NCBI RefSeq assembly: GCF_900169275.1
Contig: NZ_FXZC01000009.1
Coordinates: 43,901-107,900, forward strand
DNA: 64,000 bases
Reading direction: 5' to 3'
From: Brevibacterium casei CIP 102111
GTDB taxonomy: Bacteria; Actinomycetota; Actinomycetes; Actinomycetales; Brevibacteriaceae
Below are positions 44,901-52,945 of the stretch, one piece after another. The notes below the pieces were generated by a model. It was not told where the DNA came from, did not search any database, and saw only the letters and a program-made list of their open reading frames with translations. The translations under genes were made by a program, and so were the position numbers. Position 1 is the first letter of the stretch; each line of letters opens with the position of its first letter.

Positions 44901-45258
44901 CTTCAAGACCGGCAAGGCCGTGCCCGCCGGCGCCGATATGCCCAGACACCCGCAGCTCGGCGTCTATCAGGAGGCCGTCGACTCCGGAGTCCTCGAACTC
45001 CCCGACGGATCGAGTGTCGATGCCCGCTCGGCGGGTGCCGAACTCGTCTTCCTCCGCCGCACCGCCGGGACGGCACGGCGCCAGGATGCGGTGAGCGCCG
45101 ACGAGGATCCGCAGTGGGCCCGGGCGCTCATCGGGGAGGTCTCGGAGGGGATGCGTGCCGCCCACTTCCCGGCTCGAGTCGACCCGCCGAAGTGCCAGTC
45201 CTGCCCTGTCCGCTCCTCGTGCCCGGCGATCGGGCCGCACATGCTGGAGGACGACTGA
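41947..45258 (+). CDS. adnA: AdnA, helicase-nuclease subunit of the AdnAB double-strand-break resection motor
   Basis: 1103 residues. N-terminal UvrD-like motor with Walker A VIGRPGTGKTSL (about residue 20) and a motif VI-like LFYTALTRASHRVIV. The Walker B position (VLADGVQDFPAA) lacks the DExxD residues, suggesting a weak or inactive ATPase. A low-complexity linker (about 358-400) separates motor lobes. The C-terminal RecB-like nuclease has VTGRLDRVEEV and IVDFKTGKA, with Fe-S-type cysteines in FSDCSLRWFL and KCQSCPVRSSCPA. AdnAB processes DNA ends for recombination in actinobacteria. The stop overlaps adnB by 1 nt (TGATG). Confidence 0.9.
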   Translation: MDDLTSTLTGSLLRQGSLAVIGRPGTGKTSLLADVYGRLVTSIDPSSVLVLSPDRDHADVLRNTLPVPREAVLRAAPARSISSFAYGIVRAAHATRTGEDLEFVSGADQDVFLADLLAGHEAGRGRMPAWPTDITAEVRATSAFRTEIRDALNRVMEFDFGVRTPAPTRDGEYVFDAGLSALDRVLAVRPDPRWAALSRILEEYLGIMSMPGYGGIDSATVLARSAFEVLREPAEVTAGRPWSFAPDRVPSIVLADGVQDFPAASWGLLEQLRLRGSALALFGAPETVTGRFHGADASVLDRAAAAADFTTVVLEDPYGAEAALTAICDDFGARITTRWGLGHMPRPGAGTDTASSGDAAGTTAEPGPEPGPGETPRPAGADGSGVGAGADARDAAGVGLSVPADPPVEAHVFASAASEHRYLARRIAEFVADGSAHSDVAVICRNASTARVMAGELQAAGTPTATIVQPLNVDPATAPLLELLTVAPGLSDDETLTTAALTLAGSVYVRLDSVAIRRFRRLVRTRFPAADSTASLALALRSDELAPEIPGLDTLSRMLRAAGENADADPHTALWAIWEAAGVSERWQSEALRDPDGQAGAHLDSVLRLFTLAEKISDRGGFTARSFAGIVAEQDIAQDSLARTAGFADHVRVGTPASLAHVRVPLVIIAEVDEGVWPNPKLRGGMLGLSDLVAVLAGKDPVTVDPGYHAYAKRTNLREEAELFYTALTRASHRVIVTALSDSESSPSAFFDVIAAATRQGTAAGDGYAITDEDELPPLGLEEIAALSRAHLLTAARESDGDPDAETIEWARLAAALAGADAQMLGPEAWREAEDLTSFTPLFDAEDTVAISPSQVETFSDCSLRWFLTRHGGDRGATTAQSIGTILHAAAEHHPEGPTSQIREFVDREFAALEFDTDWEREREHATAMAMVDRLGEYIENSPGDVLGVEARVYATGVDDRGQEWKVTGRLDRVEEVAGGVRIVDFKTGKAVPAGADMPRHPQLGVYQEAVDSGVLELPDGSSVDARSAGAELVFLRRTAGTARRQDAVSADEDPQWARALIGEVSEGMRAAHFPARVDPPKCQSCPVRSSCPAIGPHMLEDD

Positions 45259-48200
45259 TGAGATTCAGCGCCGACGACCTCGCCCGCCTCACCGCCGCCG
45301 ATCCCGCCCGGGCCTTCGGGCCGAGCCCTGAGCAGCGGGAGATCATCGAAGCCGATCCGGCACTGTCGATGAAGGTCACCGCGGGTGCCGGATCGGGCAA
45401 GACGACCGTGATCTCCCAGCGCGTCGTGTGGCTCGTGGCCAACGGCTTCGTCGCCCCCGAGGAGATCCTCGGACTCACCTTCACCCGGAAGGCGGTGGGG
45501 GAGCTCGGCAGCCGGATCCGGGTGCTGCTCTCCCGCCTGCGGCACAGCCTCGGCGAAGGGACGACACCGAGCCTGCCGGGACTCGACTATCCGACCGTGT
45601 CGACGTACAACTCGTACGCCGCTGCGATCGTGTCCGAACACGGGGCGAGCATCGGCATCGAACCCGAGACCGTGCTCCTCGACGAGGCGGCCGCGCACAC
45701 GATCGCCGGAGAAGTGCTCGACGCGGCCCTTCCCGATGAGATTCCCGGCAGCTACGCGAGGGACACGATGATCGCCGACATCATCGCCTTCGCCGGAGCG
45801 ATGAACGACCACGGCCGCGATGTCGAGGAGGTCACTGACTACCTCGACGCCTGCCTGGCCGCCCTCATGTCGTCGAAGGGAAAACCCGTCGACCCGAACG
45901 GCCGTCGTCGGAAGCTCGAGGAGAAGAAGCGGATCGCCGGCCTCGCCGGAGAGTACATGGCCGCGAAGCGACGGCACCTGGCGATGGACTTCTCCGATCA
46001 GGTCCGCTTCGCCCAGCGGATCGTCGACGAGGTTCCGCAGGCGCTGGCCGCCGAACGTGCACGCTGGAAGATCATCCTCCTCGACGAATTCCAGGACACC
46101 TCGGTCGCCCAGCTCACCCTGCTCTCGACGCTGTTCAAACGCAGCGCGGTGACCGCGGTCGGCGACCCGCGGCAGGCGATCTACGGGTGGCGCGGGGCCA
46201 GCGCGGACAACATGATCCGCTTCGAGACCGACTTCACCGACGTCCGGCCGCTGACCCTGAGCACGAGTTGGCGCAACGACGGCACCATCCTCACCGTGGC
46301 CAATCGGGTCGCCGACGGGCTCACGGGCTCACGGGAGACTCCGCTGACCACCAGGCCCGGCGCCGGTCCCGGCGAGGTCGTCGTCGATGTGTCCTCCGGG
46401 GCCCACGACGAGGAGTTCCTCACCGTCGGCATGCGCTCGCTCACCGAATGGGTCGCGGGACTGCCGGCGGGCTCGTCGACGGCGGTGCTCTGCCGCAAAC
46501 GCGCGCATTTCGCGCCGGTGAGCGCCGCCCTCGAGGCGGCTGGGTTCGCCGTCCACGTCCACGGCTCCTCGGGGCTGCTCACCGACCCGTACGTCGCTGA
46601 CCTGCGGGCGGTGCTCTCCGCTGCGGTCGACCCGATGGCCGGCGACGAGCTCATGCGCCTCCTCAGCGGCCGCCTCCTCGGTCTCGGGGCCTCCGACATC
46701 GCCGCGCTGTCCTCCTTCACCCGCCGCCAGGCGCAGCGGCGCCACGATGCCGACGCGCGCGAAGCCCGGGCCGGCGCTGAGGGTGCGGCCGACGCCGACG
46801 GCGCCCTGGCCGCGGCCGGTGACTCGGGACGTGTCGGCGAGGGCACCGCGGAGGCTGTGCCCGAGTCCATCGACGTGCCGACGATCGTCGAAGGACTCGA
46901 CGAGCTCATCGACGTTCCCGCGGGCCGGGAGACCGGCCTGAGCCAGCCGGCGCGCGAGCGTCTCGTCCGCTTCGCCCGCGCCCTGCGAACGGTGCGCTCG
47001 GGATCCGGGACCGTGACCTCGGTGCTGCGGACCGCGCTGCGCGAGACCGGCATCGACTCCGACATCTGGGGGCTGAGCGACGCGTTGCGACGCGTCCATC
47101 GGCAGGCGATCGACGCGTTCCTCTCCGCGGCAGCACAGTATTCGGCGTCGGTCGAGCGGCCATCGGTGCCCGGGTTCCTGCAGTGGCTCTCCCTCATGGA
47201 GGTCAAGGACGCGCTGAGCGCGGCCGAACCGACGGTCGCCCCTGGGGCGATCAACGTCATGACCGTCCATGCGTCGAAGGGTCTCGAGTTCGATGCCGTG
47301 GCCGTTCCCTCACTGGTCGTCAAGGACTTCCCGACCGAACCCCGGGACAGAGAGGGGTGGATGGGCCGCACCTCTCTGCCCTATCCGCTGCGCGGGGATC
47401 GTGCCCACCTCGTCGACTACGACCTGCGGGGCGCGGAGTTCGAGACGAAGAAGGCCCTCGACGAATGGGTGAACGAGTTCATCAGGCCGGCCGTGGCCGA
47501 CGCCCACGAGCAGGAGGAGCGGCGACTGGCCTACGTCGCGTTCACCCGCGCGAAGCACCACCTGTGGCTCGGTGCCGAGCTCATGGGCTCCCGATCGACC
47601 CCCGACGAGCTCTCCCCGTTCCTCACCGAGGCCATCGAGGCGGCGGGCCTTGACACGGAGATCCCGGAGCCGGCTGAGGAGTCGGCGGTCGATCGGATCG
47701 AGACGAGCATCTGGCCGGTGCCTCGTGATGAGCGCGTCGCCGTCGCGCAGCGGGCAGGGGAGTGGGTCGAGAGCGCGGCGGGAGCGGACCTCGCTGCACT
47801 CGCACGCGGTGATTCGCAGGTCGCCGTCCTCGCTCGCAGAGCCCAGCGGATCCTCGCCCATCGCGCCCCTGCGACCGACGGCAGGCTGCCCGATCGGCTC
47901 TCGGCGACCGACCTCGTCTCGTGGCGGAGGGACCCCGAATCGTTCCGCACCAGCACTCTGCGACCGGTTCCGGAGCCGCCGAGCCGGGCCGCCGAGATCG
48001 GGACGAGCTTCCATGCCTGGATCGAACGCCGCTTCGGGCAGGCGAGCATCGAGGTCGATGACACCGACTCCGGCCGCGCCCGGGACACCGCTGTGCTCGA
48101 GCGGCTGCAGGAGACGTTCCTCGCGTCCTCGTTCGCGTCCCGCCGGGCGGCGGAGATCGAGATGTCCTTCGAACTCGTCCTCGGGCGGTTCCGGGTTCCC

Positions 48201-48458
48201 GGGAAGATCGACGCCGTGTTCATCACCGGCGACCACGCCGAGGTCGTCGACTGGAAGACGGCGAAGAAGCCGAACGCAGAGGCGCTCGAGGTGATGAAAT
48301 GGCAGCTCGCGCTCTACCGGTTCGCCGTCCAGCGGGTGCATCCGGAGGTCACGGAGGTGACGGGGACGTTCTACTTCGTCGGCAGCGACGAGGTCGTCAG
48401 CTTCACCGACCTGCCCGAAGAGGAGGAGGTCATCGCATGGCTTGAGGCCCACGACTGA
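45258..48458 (+). CDS. adnB: AdnB, helicase-nuclease subunit of AdnAB
   Basis: 1066 residues with a full superfamily 1A helicase set: Walker A TAGAGSGKTTV (about residue 45), LTFTRKAVGEL, Walker B IILLDEFQDTS, GDPRQAIYGWRGA, MTVHASKGLEFD and YVAFTRAKHHLWLG. The C-terminal nuclease domain has GKIDAVFI and VVDWKTAKK, the PD-(D/E)xK residues. An Ala/Gly-rich insert of about 40 residues lies near 500-540. With intact ATPase motifs it is the likely main motor of the pair. It is translationally coupled to adnA. Confidence 0.92.
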   Translation: MRFSADDLARLTAADPARAFGPSPEQREIIEADPALSMKVTAGAGSGKTTVISQRVVWLVANGFVAPEEILGLTFTRKAVGELGSRIRVLLSRLRHSLGEGTTPSLPGLDYPTVSTYNSYAAAIVSEHGASIGIEPETVLLDEAAAHTIAGEVLDAALPDEIPGSYARDTMIADIIAFAGAMNDHGRDVEEVTDYLDACLAALMSSKGKPVDPNGRRRKLEEKKRIAGLAGEYMAAKRRHLAMDFSDQVRFAQRIVDEVPQALAAERARWKIILLDEFQDTSVAQLTLLSTLFKRSAVTAVGDPRQAIYGWRGASADNMIRFETDFTDVRPLTLSTSWRNDGTILTVANRVADGLTGSRETPLTTRPGAGPGEVVVDVSSGAHDEEFLTVGMRSLTEWVAGLPAGSSTAVLCRKRAHFAPVSAALEAAGFAVHVHGSSGLLTDPYVADLRAVLSAAVDPMAGDELMRLLSGRLLGLGASDIAALSSFTRRQAQRRHDADAREARAGAEGAADADGALAAAGDSGRVGEGTAEAVPESIDVPTIVEGLDELIDVPAGRETGLSQPARERLVRFARALRTVRSGSGTVTSVLRTALRETGIDSDIWGLSDALRRVHRQAIDAFLSAAAQYSASVERPSVPGFLQWLSLMEVKDALSAAEPTVAPGAINVMTVHASKGLEFDAVAVPSLVVKDFPTEPRDREGWMGRTSLPYPLRGDRAHLVDYDLRGAEFETKKALDEWVNEFIRPAVADAHEQEERRLAYVAFTRAKHHLWLGAELMGSRSTPDELSPFLTEAIEAAGLDTEIPEPAEESAVDRIETSIWPVPRDERVAVAQRAGEWVESAAGADLAALARGDSQVAVLARRAQRILAHRAPATDGRLPDRLSATDLVSWRRDPESFRTSTLRPVPEPPSRAAEIGTSFHAWIERRFGQASIEVDDTDSGRARDTAVLERLQETFLASSFASRRAAEIEMSFELVLGRFRVPGKIDAVFITGDHAEVVDWKTAKKPNAEALEVMKWQLALYRFAVQRVHPEVTEVTGTFYFVGSDEVVSFTDLPEEEEVIAWLEAHD

Positions 48459-48500
48459 TCTGCAGTCGTCGAAGCCGCGGCACCCGGCCGGGAGAAGTCG

Positions 48501-48520
48501 CCGGCTTCGGAAGGAGCCGG
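48501..48520. terminator. Small hairpin between adnB and the phosphotransferase gene
   Basis: CCGGCT and AGCCGG form a 6-bp stem with an 8-nt loop, about 43 nt after the adnB stop. Weak; it may terminate either convergent transcript. Confidence 0.3.
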
Positions 48521-48578
48521 GCTCAAGGGGAAGCGAAGGCGGCGGCGACCCACGTCGGGCCGGGGCCGGCCGTGGTGT

Positions 48579-49835
48579 TCAGCGCTCCGGGGATCCCGAG
48601 GACTCGGGGCCGTTCTCGGCGGCGCCTGCCGATCGGCTTCCGGACGCGCCGTCCCCGGCCGATGTGCGCCCGGAGGTGCCGCCGCCGGGCGACGCGTGCC
48701 CGGAGCCGCCGGGCGACGCGTGCTCCGACACGCGTGCACCGGCTGAGCCACGGTCGGCACCGGCTGAGCCACGGTCGGCACCGGATGGCGACGAACGTCG
48801 GACGCCGCCGTCGGAGGTGCCGTGATCGTCAGCCGACTCCTCGGTGGCGGAGGTGACGTTCGACCCCTGGGCGACGTCGTCGAAGGACACCGGCGCGGTG
48901 GGCACGTGGGAGCCGTCGGGACGCAGCAGCACCTGGTCGAAGGAGGTGAGCAGGTCCGCGGCATCGGCGATCGCTTCGTCGTCACCGGACTCGACGGCTT
49001 CGAGCAGCCAGTCGAGCACGGCGAACTCGGCGAGCAGCTCGGCGCGGGTGACGATGTGGTCATCGGCGCGGGGCCGTGAGCTGCGGTACTCGGTGAAGAA
49101 CGTCGGAACCGCTGCGGGATCGATGAGCGCCGAGGCGGCTGCGAGGTCGATCGCGGGATCGGCCACCCTCATGCGACCGATGTCGGCGAGGGCGAGCACG
49201 CGTTCCTCGTCGGTGTAGACGTTGGCCTCGTCGAGGGCGCCGTGGATCGGGGTGGCGAGGAAATGCCAGAGGGCGACCTTCTCGAACTCCTCCTCCCAAT
49301 GCTGGAGGAGCGTCGCCGGCACGCGCCCGGTCGCCGCAGCCTGGTCGAGGCGCTCGAGGATCTGGAACTGGAAGCGCGAGGGCTCCTCGACGGGGAAGCC
49401 CGCATCGGAGATCGGCTCGGGGGCGGCGGAGTGGATGGTCGCGAGCGTCTGCGCCAGCGAGCTCGCTCGGGCCACGTCGGCGATCGGCTCATCACCCACC
49501 GGGGCTCCCGGCAGGGGATCGGAGAGGGTCACCGTGACCGGCGAGTCGGTGCCGAACACCTTCTCCTCGACCTCGGTGATCGCCCGCAGGTGCGGCCAGG
49601 TGAAGTCGGCGTGCGGGTAGGCGGTCTCGTAGATGCGCGCCGCCTCGGCGGTCGATCCCGCATCGGCGGAACGGTCGATGCGCAGGTGCGCGGCGGCGAC
49701 GTAGTCGGTCTCCCCGTCGGAGATGAGAATCCTCACTCCCGCATCGAGCGGCGGGAGGGATGTCCATGTCGTCGGGGAGAAATCGTCGAGCATCGTCGCT
49801 GCGACTGCTGCCAACTTGAGCGCCTTCGTATCCAC
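48579..49835 (-). CDS. Aminoglycoside/macrolide phosphotransferase-like protein
   Basis: 418 residues of the APH kinase-like fold. The catalytic loop is PIHGALDEANVYTDEERVLA, with HG.LDxxNV and the metal-binding Asp in ALADIGRMRVADPAIDLA. The last roughly 95 residues are Gly/Ser/Ala low-complexity sequence with a short direct repeat (GADRGSA twice). GTG 49835 is chosen since TACATT lies 7 nt upstream; TTG 49844 is the longer alternative. It sits between adnB and nudC, a housekeeping locus. A cellular metabolite is a likelier substrate than an antibiotic. Confidence 0.75.
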   Translation of the reverse strand: MDTKALKLAAVAATMLDDFSPTTWTSLPPLDAGVRILISDGETDYVAAAHLRIDRSADAGSTAEAARIYETAYPHADFTWPHLRAITEVEEKVFGTDSPVTVTLSDPLPGAPVGDEPIADVARASSLAQTLATIHSAAPEPISDAGFPVEEPSRFQFQILERLDQAAATGRVPATLLQHWEEEFEKVALWHFLATPIHGALDEANVYTDEERVLALADIGRMRVADPAIDLAAASALIDPAAVPTFFTEYRSSRPRADDHIVTRAELLAEFAVLDWLLEAVESGDDEAIADAADLLTSFDQVLLRPDGSHVPTAPVSFDDVAQGSNVTSATEESADDHGTSDGGVRRSSPSGADRGSAGADRGSAGARVSEHASPGGSGHASPGGGTSGRTSAGDGASGSRSAGAAENGPESSGSPER

Positions 49836-49842
49836 CTTCCCC

Positions 49843-49848
49843 AATGTA
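49843..49848 (-). promoter_or_regulatory. -10 element TACATT of the phosphotransferase gene (leaderless)
   Basis: TACATT on the minus strand, 7 nt before GTG 49835. It decides between the GTG and the upstream TTG. Confidence 0.5.
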
Positions 49849-49915
49849 CCGTCTGCCTCCCCGCCAGCCCTGGGATTCGGGCCTCGAGCGTGTCAGGCGC
49901 GTCAGGGGCCTGAGC

Positions 49916-49921
49916 TATCGT
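49916..49921 (+). promoter_or_regulatory. -10 element TATCGT of nudC
   Basis: TATCGT, 7 nt before the ATG at 49929. GGAGG between them is too close to the ATG to be a normal ribosome site, so a leaderless start is likely. Confidence 0.45.
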
Positions 49922-49928
49922 GGAGGCC

Positions 49929-50906
49929 ATGGAACCACTGCCCGCCATCGCCCCAGTCAGCCTGGCTCGCCAGGGGATCGACCGCGATCATCTGGCCCGC
50001 GGCGGCGACGGCGATCTCGGGCAGCTGTGGGAGTCCGGAGCCCTCGCCGTCTTCGAACATCGCGGCTCCCTCCTCGTCGCCCGCGGCGGGCTCCTCCGCG
50101 CCGATCGGGCTCAGGTTCCGCCTGGGCAGACGGAGATCTACCTCGGCCGCGACGAGGCGGGTCAGCGTTACATCGGCGTCAGCCTCGACGATGCCGGCCG
50201 CAGCGCCCTCGACACCGAGTTCGCCGCCGCCCGCGCCCGCGACGCCACCGACCTCCTCACCGCCCCCGGGGGCGGTGTCGAGAGCGCCGAACCCGTGTGG
50301 CTGCCTCTGCGGGAGCTCGCCGAGGCGCTCGACGACGTCGACGTCTCCCTCGCGTGTGAGATCGTCGCCCTCGGCAACTGGCACCGGGCCCACCCGTTCT
50401 CCCCGCTCACCGGGACCCCCACCGAACCCGTGCTCGGCGGCTGGGTGCGTCGGGACCCGGTGACCGGCAGCGAGCACTTCCCGCGCACCGACCCTGCGGT
50501 CATCGTCGTCATCGTCCACACGGATGCTGAGGGCGTCGAACGGGTGCTGCTCGGCAACAACGCCGCCTGGCCCGCCGGACGCTACTCCCTCCTCGCCGGA
50601 TTCGTCGAGCCCGGCGAGACGCTGGAGAACGCGGTCATCCGCGAGATCTGGGAGGAAGCGCATCTGAGAGTCGTCAATCCCCGCTACCTCGGCTCCCAGC
50701 CGTGGCCCTTCCCCTGCTCCCTCATGCTCGGATTCTCCGCCGAGGCGGAGAGCCTCGACGTCGCCGCCGACGAAGCGGAGATCGCCTCGCTGCGGTGGTT
50801 CACCAGGGCCGAGCTCAACGCCGAGATCGCCGCCGGCCGGGTGAGCGCCCCAGGAACGGTGTCGATCGCCGGCCAGCTGCTGCGGGCGTGGCTGGAGAAC
50901 GAGTGA
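49929..50906 (+). CDS. nudC: NADH pyrophosphatase NudC, zinc-ribbon cysteines lost
   Basis: Nudix hydrolase of 325 residues that cleaves NAD(H) to NMN(H) and AMP and can decap NAD-RNA. The C-terminal domain has the Nudix box GFVEPGETLENAVIREIWEE and the NADH-specific signature SQPWPFPCS. HFPRTDPAVIVVIV marks the domain entry. The zinc-ribbon segment that normally carries four Cys is present in shape (HPFSPLTGTPTEPVLGGWVR) but without them. The stop overlaps uvrD2 by GTGA, giving the nudC-uvrD2 pair seen in mycobacteria. Confidence 0.9.
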   Translation: MEPLPAIAPVSLARQGIDRDHLARGGDGDLGQLWESGALAVFEHRGSLLVARGGLLRADRAQVPPGQTEIYLGRDEAGQRYIGVSLDDAGRSALDTEFAAARARDATDLLTAPGGGVESAEPVWLPLRELAEALDDVDVSLACEIVALGNWHRAHPFSPLTGTPTEPVLGGWVRRDPVTGSEHFPRTDPAVIVVIVHTDAEGVERVLLGNNAAWPAGRYSLLAGFVEPGETLENAVIREIWEEAHLRVVNPRYLGSQPWPFPCSLMLGFSAEAESLDVAADEAEIASLRWFTRAELNAEIAAGRVSAPGTVSIAGQLLRAWLENE

Positions 50907-52942
50907 ACGCTCGCGCCGCCGACCTCCTCGCGGCTCTCGACGACGAGCAGCGGGAGGTCGCCACCCACTTCTCATCCCCGGTCATCGTCCTCGCCGGTGC
51001 CGGAACCGGCAAGACCCGGGCGATGACCCACCGCATCGCCTACGGCATCGCCACCGAGGTCTTCCCTCCCCACCACGTCCTCGCCCTCACCTTCACCGCG
51101 AAGGCGGCCGGCGAGATGCGCGCGCGGCTGCGCTCCCTCGGCGTCCCCGCAGTCCAGGCGCGGACCTTCCATTCCGCTGCCCTGCGCCAGCTACGGTTCT
51201 TCTGGGACCGCTTCGCCGGCGGTGACTTCCCCCGCATCATCGAGAACAAGGCCGGGGTGCTCGGCTCCGTCATGCAGGACCTCGGCATCGACGTCAGCCG
51301 TGAGCTCGCGCGTGACGTCGCCGCGGAGATCGAATACGCCGCGGCCTCCCTGCTCGGCATCGAGGACTACGCGATGAAGGCCCAGTCGCGCGAGCTGCCC
51401 GGCGACCTCGGCGTCGAGGACATGGTGCGCATCGCCGAAGCCTATTCGGAGGCGAAGACCCGGGGGAGACTCCTCGACTTCGAGGACGTCCTCCTCGTCC
51501 TCGACGGGGCCCTCGCCGAGTACCCGGCGATCGCCGCGGAAGTCCGTGAACAGTACCGGCACTTCGTCGTCGACGAGTTCCAGGACGTCTCACCGCTCCA
51601 GTTCGATCTGCTCACCCGGTGGCTGGGGCCGCGGGAGAACCTCTGCGTCGTCGGTGACCCCGCACAGACCATCTACTCCTTCGCCGGTGCCGATGCGTCC
51701 CTGCTCGAGTCCCTGCCCTCGTCCCTGTCGTCCTCGACGACGATCCGCCTCGTCCGCAACTACCGTTCGTCGCAGGCGATCGTCTCCACCGCCAACAGCC
51801 TGCTCCGCCACACCTCGCGCACGGCGCTGACCCTGCGCACGGACAATCCCGAGGGACGGTCCCCGCGGATGGTCGAATATCCCACCGACGAGGCGGAGGC
51901 GGTCGGAGTCGTCCAGGCGATCGCCGCCGAGGTGAGGGCAGGGCGTCGCCCCCGGGGCATCGCGGTCCTCTTCCGCACGAACGGGCAGAGTCCGGCCTTC
52001 GAACAGGCGCTGACGGCGGCGGGAATCCCCTACGTCCTCCGCGGCGGGGAGCGGTTCTTCGCCCGCAAGGAGGTCAAGGAGGGCATCCTCATGCTCAGGG
52101 CCGCCCGAGCGGCGGCGGGGGCGCGTCCGCTGCCGGAGCTCGTCGCCGAGGTGCTCGCCTCGGCGGGCTACACCCGCACCCCGCCCCCGGCCGGAGCGAG
52201 CAGGCAGAAGTGGGAGTCGCTCAAAGCCCTCGTCGATCTCGCCGAGACTCACCAGGCGGCCTCGGAGCTGCCGGTTCCCCTCGACGCCTTCCTCGCCGAC
52301 CTCGCCGATCGCGCCGAGCACCAGTTCGCCCCCGACATCGAGGGCGTCACGCTCGCCTCGTTCCACGCCGCGAAGGGCCTCGAATGGGACAGCGTCCACC
52401 TTGTCGGGCTGAGCGAGGGGCTGCTGCCGATCAGCTACGCGCAGACGCCCCGGGCGATCGCCGAGGAGCGTCGGCTCTTCTACGTCGCCGTGACGCGTGC
52501 CGGTGCGGACCTGTCGCTGAGCTGGTCGCTCGCCCGTCACGCCTCGAAGCAGAAGCCGCGCAGCCCCTCGCGCTTCCTCTCCGAACTCGGACGGGTCGAG
52601 GAGAGCACCGGCGGGGGTCGGCGGCCGGGGACGACGGTGACGACCAACCGGTGCCGTGCCTGCGGGCGGGTCCTCGTCTCCCAGGCCGATCGAGCTCTGG
52701 GCAGGTGCGCGGGCTGCCCCGCCGAGGTCGATCTCGAACTCCTCGATCGGCTGCGCCGGTGGCGGGCCCGAGTCGGACTCGAACAGGGCCTCCCTCCCTA
52801 CCTCGTCCTCACCGACACGTCGCTCTCGGCGATCGCCGAGATGCGCCCGGGCGACCTCACAGCCCTGGCCCGCATCCCAGGGGTGGGAGCGACGAAGCTC
52901 GAACTCTACGGGTCCAGTCTGCTGCGCCTCATCGCCGGGTAG
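50903..52942 (+). CDS. uvrD2: ATP-dependent DNA helicase UvrD2
   Basis: SF1A 3'-5' helicase of 679 residues. Motifs are VLAGAGTGKTRAM, LTFTAKAAGEM, VVDEFQDVSPLQ, GDPAQTIYSFAGAD, LVRNYRSSQ, ASFHAAKGLEWD and RRLFYVAVTRAG. The C-terminus has the tetracysteine module CRACGRVL...CAGC (about 577-598) and an HRDC domain (LRRWRARVG; DTSLSAIAEMRPGDLTAL), the architecture of mycobacterial UvrD2. GTG 50903 overlaps the nudC stop. The convergent gene ends 3 bp beyond its stop. Confidence 0.93.
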   Translation: MNARAADLLAALDDEQREVATHFSSPVIVLAGAGTGKTRAMTHRIAYGIATEVFPPHHVLALTFTAKAAGEMRARLRSLGVPAVQARTFHSAALRQLRFFWDRFAGGDFPRIIENKAGVLGSVMQDLGIDVSRELARDVAAEIEYAAASLLGIEDYAMKAQSRELPGDLGVEDMVRIAEAYSEAKTRGRLLDFEDVLLVLDGALAEYPAIAAEVREQYRHFVVDEFQDVSPLQFDLLTRWLGPRENLCVVGDPAQTIYSFAGADASLLESLPSSLSSSTTIRLVRNYRSSQAIVSTANSLLRHTSRTALTLRTDNPEGRSPRMVEYPTDEAEAVGVVQAIAAEVRAGRRPRGIAVLFRTNGQSPAFEQALTAAGIPYVLRGGERFFARKEVKEGILMLRAARAAAGARPLPELVAEVLASAGYTRTPPPAGASRQKWESLKALVDLAETHQAASELPVPLDAFLADLADRAEHQFAPDIEGVTLASFHAAKGLEWDSVHLVGLSEGLLPISYAQTPRAIAEERRLFYVAVTRAGADLSLSWSLARHASKQKPRSPSRFLSELGRVEESTGGGRRPGTTVTTNRCRACGRVLVSQADRALGRCAGCPAEVDLELLDRLRRWRARVGLEQGLPPYLVLTDTSLSAIAEMRPGDLTALARIPGVGATKLELYGSSLLRLIAG

Positions 52943-52945
52943 CGG

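Noticed and set aside
48579..49835. Acquired aminoglycoside-resistance gene
   Set aside because: The kinase-like motifs are present but the gene lies in the conserved adnAB-nudC locus with core base composition; resistance cannot be claimed.
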